From positions 936,017 through 978,465 of the forward strand of contig MNCI01005810.1 in assembly GCA_015680685.1 (NCBI GenBank): a DNA stretch of 42,449 bases, read 5' to 3'. The position numbers and the translations under genes were made by a program. Origin of the DNA: Gnetum montanum. Its lineage: Eukaryota > Streptophyta > Gnetopsida > Gnetales > Gnetaceae. The notes beneath the pieces were generated by a model, which was not told where the DNA came from, made no database searches, and saw only the letters and a list, made by a program, of their open reading frames with translations. Below are positions 34,251-42,449 of the stretch, in pieces (positions within the stretch are counted from its first letter, which is position 1; each line of letters opens with the position of its first letter).

Positions 34251-37143
34251 TCTATATCTCCAAGACATCACCAAGGTCTTACAAAGCAACATTATGGCAT
34301 TTGCTTGGTCATATGAAGATATGCTAGGCCTAGACCCATGTCTAGTCTAGCACAACATCATACTGGACCCTAGTATTAGACCAGTTAAGCAAAAAGTGTG
34401 CAAAATTAGACTTGATTTGGCCTTAGAAGTTCGTGATGAAATGTCAAAGCTTTACTAAGCTAGTTTCATTAGGGCTATTGATTATGCAAAATGGGTATCC
34501 AACATAGTGGTAGTCCCTAAGAAAAATGGAAGCATTCATATTTGCATCTATTGTCAAGACCTAAATAAAGCGGCTATCAAAGATGACTTCCTTTTGCCTA
34601 GTATTGATAAACTTATTGATACTACAGTTGGACATGCCTTGTTCTTCTTTATGGATGGATTCTTAGGATATAACCAAATTAGGATCAACCTAGAGCATCA
34701 ACTTAGCATGACCTTCATGACCTCATGGAGTACTGTTTGCTATACTAGGATGTCATTTGACCTTAAGAACAACAAAGAAACCTATCAATGAGTTATCACC
34801 TATATATTCAGTAATTACATGCTAGGTTTTCTTAATGATTACATAGTTGACATAGCCGTTAAGTCTAAGATGGCCAATGATCATGCTAATGACCTAGATC
34901 TTGTGCTTAAATGATGCCTCAAGTATGAGCTTAGGCTCAAGCCTAAGAAGTGTGTCTTCAGTGTCAAGACCCGTAAGATGCTTGGATTTGTAGTCTTTAA
35001 AGTAAGGATATGTGTCAATCTTGATAAGTTTAAGGCCATATCTACATTAGCAGCACCTACCAACCTTAAGAAGCTTTGGGGATTACAAGGCAGATTACTA
35101 TTTATTTGTAGGTTTATCACTAGGCTTATGGATAAGTTATAACCCATGCAACACTTGCTTAAAAAAGGAGTTCACTATGAGTGGATGACTCAATGTCAAA
35201 AGGTCTTTGAAACCTTAAGTAGGAATTGACATAACTGCTAATAGTCTATCCTCCGCAAGAGGATAAATCATTTTATATCTTTCTTGCCATCTCTAACACA
35301 TCAATTGCCTTTTTACTCTGTTAAAAATGTGATCATGGAGCATAAATGCTTGTATACTACCTTAGCCATGCATTGGTAGCCCATGAAACTCATTTCACTG
35401 AACTGGAGAAGTATTATCTAGCACTAGTCTTCTCATTGAAGAAGTGGAGNAGAGAAGTATTATCTAGCACTAGTCTTCTCATTGAAGAAGTGGAGGTACT
35501 ACCTCTTTAGAAGCCAAGTCAACATCATTTGCAAAGACAACATACTCAGAGCCATAATAACCAACATTTACGAAAGTAGCCATATAGCCTAATGGAAAGC
35601 CATAACCATAGAATTTGACCTTCATTACATCTTTCAATCCTTAATGAAAGTTTAAGCTATAGTTGTACAATTTACAATTTCACCTATTGATGACCAAGTA
35701 ACCATAGATCTTGAATTTCCTAATGAGCACATTAACGTAGTTAGCTAAGTGCCCGAGGATTATGAGGTAGTTAAGAACTTTGATAGAGCTTCAACTGCCC
35801 ATGGGGCTAGTTCTACTACCATCATAACATTTCCATCTAGCAAAATCCAACCCTTCACCTATTGTTTTGAGTTCCCATGTACCAACAACATAGCAAAGTA
35901 TGAAGGTTTGATAAGAGGGATGATGGTAGCTCATGAGCTAAAAATTAGACACTTAGTAATCAAAGGTGATTCACAACTTGTGGTTAACCAAGTAATTGAA
36001 GTCTATGCGTGTAAATCCAAACACTTATAACCATACTATGATCTAGGGAAGCAACTGTTACAACAATTTATAGATGTTGATATCCAACACATACCTTGAA
36101 AAGAAAATGCTATAGCTGATGCAATTGCAACATTAGCCCTTAGTGTGATACCAAATATGTTTAGTAAGTTGCCCACCTTAACCATGGATTGTGGTATTCG
36201 CATCATGTAGAACATAGATGATACCTTTATGATCATTGTTCATACTACTCCTGCTAGGGAGTGGTATGATGATATCAAATTTTACCTTATGTATGGAGAA
36301 TCCCCATAAGGCCTGATCACTACTTAGAAGGATGTTGCATGTTAGCGATCAAATCAGTATGTCATCATACATGATAACACATTATGTTGATGATCCTATA
36401 ATGACATACTTCTAAAGTGCTTAGGTAAAACCAAAGCTAGAATAGTCCTAGAGGAGGTTCATATGGGTGTTTATGGAGGACATATAAGGCCAAGAGCTAT
36501 GGTTGCTAAGAGTAGATGGTTAGGCTATTACTGGCCTCATATGAAAAATGATTGCCTACAAAAGGTTAAGCAATTTGACACATGCAAATGATATAGCAAC
36601 CTTATACATGTATCACCAATTGAACTACATACCACTCAAATAACATGGCCATTTCAATGATGGGGGTTGGATATCATTGGACCCATAATGCCTAAGTCTT
36701 CCATAGGGCATAGCTTCATCATCATTACAACTTAATACTTTACAAAGTGGGTTGAGGCTATACCCCTAAGGAAGACTACATTTGAGCAATTCTACAAATT
36801 CATCCTAGATAACATTGTAGACTGTTTTGGCATACCCATGGCCATAGTTACAGATAATGAACCATAATTTAGTAGCCATGAAATGAAAGATTTTTGTCAC
36901 AACTTAGGTATTAAGCATTCTTTCTCATCGCCCTATTACCCTCAAGCCAATAGACAAGTAGAAGCAAGTAACAAGCCCATCATCAACTTACTCAAAAAGA
37001 TACTTAACAACAGCAAATGCAAGTGGCATGAGTGGCTTGTCCATGTACTATGGGCATACAGAACAACCTATTGCATGATAATTGGTATGGCCCCTTATCG
37101 GCTAGTTTATAGTTTTGAAGCCATTTTACCTCTTGAATTGTAG
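33963..37143 (+). pseudogene. pol: Ty3/gypsy pol fragment, Tat lineage (RT, RNase H, second RNase H, integrase), decayed
   Basis: Translation gives an end-of-protease/RT entry region (FAWSYEDMLGLDP, 34300-34340). RT follows: VVVPKKNGSIHICI, DLNKAAIKDDFLLP, FFMDGFLGYNQIRI; the YVDD box is replaced by LNDYIVDIAVKS, so RT is dead. The first RNase H region (HFTELEKYYLALVFSLKKW) lies near 35390-35500. A second, archaeal-type RNase H characteristic of Tat elements (CTNNIAKYEGLIRGMM, GDSQLVVNQV) is at 35749-36100. Integrase at about 36420-37143 keeps HHCC-like residues, WGLDIIGP, VTDNEP and QANRQVEASNK (D, D, E). The frame is cut by about 15 stops, most at positions where Gln or Arg is expected. Gag and protease are not present upstream; noncoding array sequence takes their place. 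It ends abruptly at 37143 where the inverted right arm begins. Confidence 0.88.
35406..35495. other. N-flanked exact 44-bp duplication (assembly join)
   Basis: 35406-35449 and 35452-35495 are identical around an N at 35450. It lies in the RNase H part of pol. It has the same form as the one at 12.2 kb and is best read as unresolved overlap between contig ends. Confidence 0.85.
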
Positions 37144-37199
37144 GTGTCGTTACTCTAAATCCCATTTTTTCCATGGAGGCTTTGGGAATTCATGGGTTG

Positions 37200-39410
37200 A
37201 GGAACTACTGCACTAAGGACCTTCAATTTTTCTAGTGACTGAGGTTTTTAGTCGCAATAGGTTTTCTCCTCATGACTATGCATTGTGATGGGAACCTCAA
37301 CTAGAGAGTCTTCTCTTATGTCACCCACCTCTAAGTCAATGGTTTTAATTACATTTTTAGGCCATTCTAGAGGTTTCTCTATTGAGGCTATGTGGTCTAT
37401 AAGACTCTGAGGCTCAAGATCTAGGCAATCAAGTTCGATACACCATTCAATATCACGGTGAGGTCCATGTAGATATGAGGGTAAATTGATTTGCTCCAGG
37501 TACTCATAATTTGATCTTGCATGTAAACCAAAAGCATATTAAGTGGCACCTAGGTAAAAGTAAATTAATAATGCTAAAATGATATAAAATTATGCAAACA
37601 CATGTAAATATAATGCAATCAAGGCCATCTAAGGTCATCAATGAGGTAAGGACAATTTGATAAAGTGCAATAAAGGCCAACAAAGGTGAGGTAAATGTCA
37701 AATCAAGGGAAAGATAAGAAATAAGGCTACAAATGATCAATAAAGGCCACAATTTTGCTAGTTTTAGGCCTTATCAAGTCATGATGCTAGTTTAGAGTCT
37801 TGGTCAGTTTAAGGCCTTAGTGGGCCATGGTCATATGGTGTTAAATAGTGATTAGAGAAGGTCAAACCCTACTATTTGATACCATTTTAAGGCTAAAAAA
37901 AGGTGAATAAGACTATAATGAGGTAAATAAAGAACACATAAGGTTGTATAAAGGCCATAGAAGGTCAACAAGCTAAACAATGCAACCTAAGTCTAAAAAT
38001 AAGCCAAAATACTATGTGATAAGGTAAAAATCAAGAAAAATAGGTCATATATGGTAAAATTTGGCTAATATAGATAAAAAATTATTAGTTTTTGCTAGTT
38101 TTAGGCCTTAGCAAGCCATGTTTTGAGCTACAAGGCTATTAGGTGAGTTTGGGCATCAATTAGGGTTATTTCTCAGCTATTTGGACCCAAAAATTAAGTG
38201 TTTTGAGGCTTTCATGTTGGGCTTAGTGTGGAAATAGTGGCCTTTAGTGTTGAAACCAAGGAAAATAGGTTTTGGGATGCTCAGAGGTTCAACATTGAGG
38301 TTTTGAGACCTTTGCAAGGTAGCGTAGGGTTAGATCCATCAAAATTGAGCACTCCAGGGATTTGCAAAGGTCAAAAATTAGGTTTTGGAGCCTTCCCCCT
38401 TGTTTCCATGCTAGCTAGCATGGAAGAAAGGGGGATCAGTGTGGAAAACTAAGACCTTAGCCAAAACAAAGTAAAACATGGTAAAACAAGCAGTCGAAAC
38501 CCAAATCTAGAAGCTATGCATCCTTTGGCTTCATTTTGAGGTAGTTTGAGTTGATTTTGAGTGTTGAAATGGATCAAAATGGCTCCCCCCAATTTTTTCA
38601 CATTAAGAATAGTATCCTCAGCATAGAAGAATGTGGGGAAACTTGTTTTTTGAATTTAGAGTGGCTTAGGAGCACTTTAACTGGGTCTCCAGGCCCCTAG
38701 GGCTATAGACATTAGTTCTACAAGTTTCTGGCTGATTTCAAGCACGTCTAGAGGCTATTTAAGGGTACTTAAGGTCTTCCCCTCCTGTTTCCACATTGGG
38801 GGAGTTACTCCATCATGGAAGAATGGGGGAAATGGGTTATGGAGATTGCAATGAGGTCAAACAAGTAAAATCTACTTTTCTACTTTTCTAGGCCTAGCTA
38901 GGGGAGTTACACTAGTGTGGAGGAAGCAAGAATCCTAGATCTAGGCCAATTCAGGTCATATTTGACCATGCATGCCACCCCTTGGAGTTGCTAGGGATAA
39001 TGGCTATCTCCATGTCAAAATTTGGTAGTTTTGAGTACTCCCAAGTGGCTTTTGAGCTTTCGCTCTTTTTTCCATGCTAGGGCTAGGGAGACTAATGTGG
39101 AAAACCAGGGGAAACCATAGCCATTTGGGATCAATTTCTTGAGGTTTGAAGGCTTTAATGGCTACTACTAGGGTTCTAGAGTGAATGTAGGGCCATTTGA
39201 TGTCATTATGAGGTGTTTAGGAGCTCCAAATAAGTTCCCTCTGGAGTTTCCACACCAGGGACATAGTGCTTAGTGTGGAAAAAGAGATCCCTAACATGGA
39301 AGAAGGATAGATTTGGACCAGTTATGGCCATTAATTAATCATGCATGTGTGCTTCTAGGGTTGCCAAGGTCAAGGACTAGGGTTTGAGCTCAAGTTTGGC
39401 CAGTTTGGAG
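37200..39410 (-). repeat. Right arm of the large inverted repeat, including part of the 184-bp array
   Basis: The reverse complement reproduces, in order, the pol start (37270-37500), the spacer with the TAAACTGGCA-type repeat (37745-37830), the word ACTTAATTTTTGGGTCC (about 38200), then about seven 184-bp units with TTCCATGCT...AGCATGGAA cores (near 38215, 38405, 38595, 38790, 38895, 39070 and 39248). Similarity to the left arm stops near 39411, about 10 bp before the putative LTR of the next element. Confidence 0.8.
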
Positions 39411-39554
39411 GTTTTATAAATGAAACACCACAAAAATTTTAGGTTTGGCACTTGTCCAGCAAGAAGCAGGTCCTCGTGACCCTTAGACGACTTTGGCTAC
39501 ATTTGAAGTCACACATGGGAATTTTGAGGATCGAAACACTTGGTTTTTACCAAG

Positions 39555-39690
39555 TGTTGCGCCAGCGTCTACGCCCAGCATATACGCCTAGCGTCTACGC
39601 CCAGCGTCCACCAAAGTTCACACGCCTAGCAAGTCCAGCATATATGCCCAGCGTATATGCTGGCCTGATGTAGCGTATACGCCTAGNGTC
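39555..39690 (+). repeat. Minisatellite with CCAGCGTCTACGC unit (in LTR)
   Basis: Repeated words CAGCGTCTACGCC, CAGCATATACGCC, TAGCGTCTACGCC and CAGCGTATATGC have a short period of roughly 13-16 bp. The same unit reappears in the leader at 40360-40610, outside the LTR. An N sits at 39687. Confidence 0.8.
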
Positions 39691-39814
39691 TCTACGCTCC
39701 GCCAGCCGTGCTAACCAGCCGCATCCCTGCACCCACCGGGGCTTTTCGTCCGCCTTGTGTTCAGCCACAACTGCGTTAGACCGGTGCACCACATTTCCAC
39801 TCCATAATACAGTT

Positions 39815-40110
39815 TACAGTTTACGGTGTGTTCACGCTGCTTCTGCTTACGCTATTTTACATTTACGATCTGTTTACGCTGTACACGCCTCGTTTACGCT
39901 TTACGTTGTACACGCCTTGTTTACGCTTTACGCTGTCTACGCCCTGTTTACACTGTTTACGCTGTACACACCTTGTTTACGCTTTACGCTGTCTACACCC
40001 TGTTTACACTGTTTACACTGCATACGCCTTGTTTACGCTGTTACGCTGTTTACATTTTGTTCGCGCCTTGTTTACATTGTTCGCTCCGTTTTACGCCCGC
40101 TACATAGTTT
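39815..40110 (+). repeat. Minisatellite with TTTACGCTGTACACGCC unit (in LTR)
   Basis: About 15 short imperfect copies of TTTACGCTGT or TTTACACTGT joined by ACACGCCTTG or CTACGCCCTG words. All three plus frames are open and give repetitive Leu/Tyr/Thr/Pro strings, which is a by-product of the repeat and not evidence of a protein. Confidence 0.8.
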
Positions 40111-40313
40111 ACGCATAACCCAGCGTATAACACTTCGGTGATGCTCGGGAAAATCCTTGTCTGATCCACGTGCGGACCACCCAAGGTACCCTACCTTTGT
40201 ACATTCCAGCTCGCCCTCAGGCAAAGGTAGGGTCATCTGTGCTCGTCCTACGATCCCATGGTCTCTGTTTTTCCTTCCAGTCGGGGACTGATGATTTCTG
40301 GCGGTACAGAAAT

Positions 40314-40330
40314 TGGCGCTAGAAGGAGGG
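40314..40330 (+). other. Primer-binding site of the second Ty3/gypsy element
   Basis: TGGCGCTAGAAGGAGGG starts with the TGG expected to pair with a tRNA 3' CCA and lies six bases after the putative LTR end, as in plant Ty3/gypsy elements. I have not matched it to a specific tRNA. Confidence 0.6.
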
Positions 40331-40364
40331 CCTCCGCTTAAACAAATTGACTGTACGCTTCTTA

Positions 40365-40605
40365 GCGTCTACGCTCATCAGCATTTTTCTGCCCTGTTTA
40401 AACCCCCGACTCTCAGCGTCTGCGCTGTCAACCTTCCAGCGTCTACACTGCACACGTGCCCTAGCATCTACGACGCTGCTAACTTACGCCAGCGTCTACG
40501 CTGCACGCTTACGCCGGCGTCTGCGCTGCACGCTTATGCCAGCGTCTACGATGCACACTTAGCGTCTACGCTGCCCGCAGACCAGCGTCTACGCTGCACA
40601 TTTAC
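40365..40605 (+). repeat. Minisatellite in the leader, CCAGCGTCTACGCTGCAC unit
   Basis: About nine imperfect copies with words AGCGTCTACGCTGCAC, GCGTCTGCGCTGCACG and AGCGTCTACGATGCAC, unit roughly 25-28 bp. It lies between the primer-binding site and gag. The core equals the one in the LTR at 39555-39690. Confidence 0.8.
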
Positions 40606-40620
40606 GTTGTAGAGTAGTTT

Positions 40621-42449
40621 ATGCCGACCACATACACTCAAACAGTTTTACATACGCAATCTATCATCATGAATCCCGTAAACACCACTGTTGCCACTAC
40701 CCAGGACATTAACATCTCAGACACCATGGCTGCCCAGCAGTCTGTCATACCACATTTGGGAGGGCAATTCACAATGGGGCCCCGTCGGTCTTTGAGGTTA
40801 CAAGGAAGAGATCCAGCCGCTAACGTTATAACCCAAGATGAGTATAACTTCATCTGCATTAAGATACAAGCCGGCCTGGCAGTGGATCGGGCTGAAATGG
40901 AAGTGAAGAGATAATTCGAACTCTTTTATAGGGGAGGACACGAGTTCATCCCTTTCCCATATGATGTAATCCCCGTTCCAGAACAATTCTCGGAGCTCTT
41001 TACTCAGCTCCTTCTACATAGGAGCCAGTCATTGGACCAACCCGCGCTAGAGCCTCAGCCTGAGGAAGAAGATGAGTTCGCCGCCCAATCTGAGCAGGGA
41101 GACTCATACCACACCTTAAGCCCCCAATCACAGATCAACTCCATTTTCCATCTCGGGATAGGGGAAGTCTTGCCCGTACAATGTCCTAGATTCGCCCAAG
41201 TTCAGATGCCACCACCGGAAACGCCAACACTCATACACATTCCGCTCCCGAGCGATCCCCAACCTCACACCTTCCCTCTAACAGTTACCCTTAATGCAGC
41301 TGCGGACCCATCCTCATAAGCACCGCCTCCTCATGATGGCATGGGACCAACGTTCCCACCTCGCGTAATTAGGATGCTGCATGTGATCCCCGCGTCTACA
41401 TTAGCTCACTTCATACCCCATATCCAGATGCATACAGCTCCCCAAGCAGCCCCAACCCAACAAGGAGTCCCCGCATACAACGTAGCGGGACAATGGCCAG
41501 CAAGGGGGGCATCATCATATCAAATTCCCCATCACCACGTCCAGCCCCACGCAATCCCCCCGATCAATGCTCCTCAAGCACAGCCCCAGCTGCAGCAACA
41601 ACAACAACCACAACATTTTCCTTTTAACATCTCAGCCTTAGCACCACTCGTCGTTAACTACCCACAGGCACAACCTCCGATCACCTAGCCTTCGGCTTTT
41701 CAACCCGTGACCCAGCAATCTAGCTGGTATGCAGCTTCGCACCCCCAGCCCGTAGCTTCACCGAGCACACAAGATTGGGTAGACACTAAAAAATTGATGC
41801 AGGAATTAACAGATGAGGTAAAGCGCCTCAAAACCGTCGCTGATGGAGAGCTGAAAGTAGTAGACTTCTACAATGATGACCCTATCAACTCCTCTGTCCC
41901 ACCATTAACTTTGCCCAAGGGTGTCCCTCTTCCAACGTTAACTAAGTATAACGGGGAGATAGACCCCAACGCCCACCTCATCACGTTCAGATTAGAGTGC
42001 GCACTCCTTCAGGCATGGCCCCACTCCATATTACGAATATTCCCCATGTCCCTTGCGGGAAGGGCACTCGACTGGTACCAGGCCTTGCCCAGGAATTCCA
42101 TCCTTTCCCTGGACGATCTTCTACGCCATTTTGTGACCAGGTTCAAGTATAACTTGAAACTCGAAGCAATACTAGACAGCCTCATGTAGATCAAGCAAGC
42201 GCTGCTCGAACCGGTGCAGAAGTTCATCCAGAGATGGAGCGCAGCTCTCAACGAGTTGCACGACCCAATCTCTCTAACATATCTGCTCACGATACTGAAA
42301 GGGGCTGTTAATGACTTCTTCAAGTCCAAACTGTATTACCTCAATGCGCGTGATCTGAATCAAGCATTTGAGCAAATCAAAAACATAGAGGAAGCTGCTC
42401 AAAACAGCAACGACCCCGCATACCTGGCCTTCAGAAACCAACACACTAA
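40621..42449 (+). pseudogene. gag: Ty3/gypsy gag, interrupted by four stops, running off the window
   Basis: One reading frame is maintained from the first ATG (40621; an internal ATG at 40669 is an equal candidate) to the last base, interrupted only at 40912-40914, 41317-41319, 41686-41688 and 42187-42189. The N-terminal part is Pro/Gln-rich and low-complexity (poly-Gln near 41595-41615). From about 41780 it becomes a retrotransposon gag domain: LPTLTKYNGEIDPNAHL, SLAGRALDWYQALP, RHFVTRFKYNL, QKFIQRWSAALNELHD, KSKLYYLN. This matches the plant Ty3 gag pattern (YxGxxDPxxHL ... GxAxxWYxxLP ... FxxxF). All four stops are TAA or TAG at sites where CAA or CAG would restore Gln. The ORF is open at the window edge; pol would lie beyond. 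Confidence 0.8.

Larger units (their letters stand above)
39421..40308 (+). mobile_element. Putative 5' LTR of a second Ty3/gypsy element
   Basis: It begins TGAAACACC at 39421, just past the point where inverted-arm similarity ends, and finishes GGCGGTACA at 40308, giving TG...CA ends and about 888 bp. A primer-binding-site-like TGGCGCTAGAAGGAGGG begins six bases later and a gag frame follows. The interior carries two minisatellites, and an N at 39687 marks an assembly break. The left end is inferred; the 3' LTR lies outside the window, so the pair cannot be compared. Confidence 0.55.

Noticed and set aside
35406-35495. Biological tandem duplication within RNase H
   Set aside because: The copies are exact and flanked by an N, while the surrounding element is strongly diverged; this fits contig overlap.
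39815-40141. Open frames rich in Leu/Tyr/Thr/Pro in all plus frames
   Set aside because: All three frames are open because a short GC-rich unit lacks stops. They lie in the putative LTR and have no protein features.
40621-42449. Reassigned stop codons (TAA/TAG read as Gln), since gag stops all fit Gln
   Set aside because: The DEK and nuclease genes in the same window use ordinary stops and CAA/CAG for Gln, and they are plant-type. Cytosine deamination of a silenced element explains the pattern.

Overview
This window looks like nuclear DNA of a land plant, probably a gymnosperm (inference). It carries two recognisable plant genes with many GT-AG introns, one with a 7.4 kb intron packed with old retroelements. 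The rest is dominated by degraded LTR retrotransposons. Four isolated N bases mark assembly joins.

Layout: (1) 1-5441 holds a complete plus-strand gene for a DEK-type chromatin protein: TATA-like box, probable 5' leader intron, 11 coding exons, 645 aa. (2) 5442-8108 is the tail-to-tail spacer, with diverged short tandem repeats and a SINE fragment. (3) 8109-23294 is a minus-strand gene for a small-RNA-degrading nuclease (SDN/REXO-like DEDDh exonuclease plus RRM): 13 coding exons, 542 aa, all five catalytic residues present. Its introns hold an LTR remnant ending in TGTTACA, a Copia remnant with primer-binding site and gag-like sequence, an L1-type LINE fragment and a tRNA-derived SINE. (4) 23.7-39.4 kb is a composite repeat block: a short-period repeat, a decayed spliced-looking minus-strand gene of about 1000 codons (24716-30203), a tandem array with a period near 184 bp, a broken Ty3/gypsy pol of the Tat lineage (RT, RNase H, second RNase H, integrase), and an inverted copy of the array and pol start, so that 32.1-39.4 kb forms a large imperfect palindrome. 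(5) 39.4 kb to the end is the 5' part of another Ty3/gypsy element: putative LTR, primer-binding site, minisatellite-rich leader, and a gag frame that is open at the window edge but carries four in-frame stops.

Only DEK and the SDN-like nuclease look like functional host genes. The strongest candidate for something undescribed is the minus-strand multi-exon gene at 24.7-30.2 kb. It lies antisense and upstream of the Tat pol, has a start codon, plausible splice sites, about 1000 codons of protein-like sequence and a clean C-terminal exon, and I do not recognise it. The palindrome formed by the hairpin-bearing 184-bp array around the pol fragment is the second. All exon models come from reading splice sites and frame by eye; no alignment or search was run.
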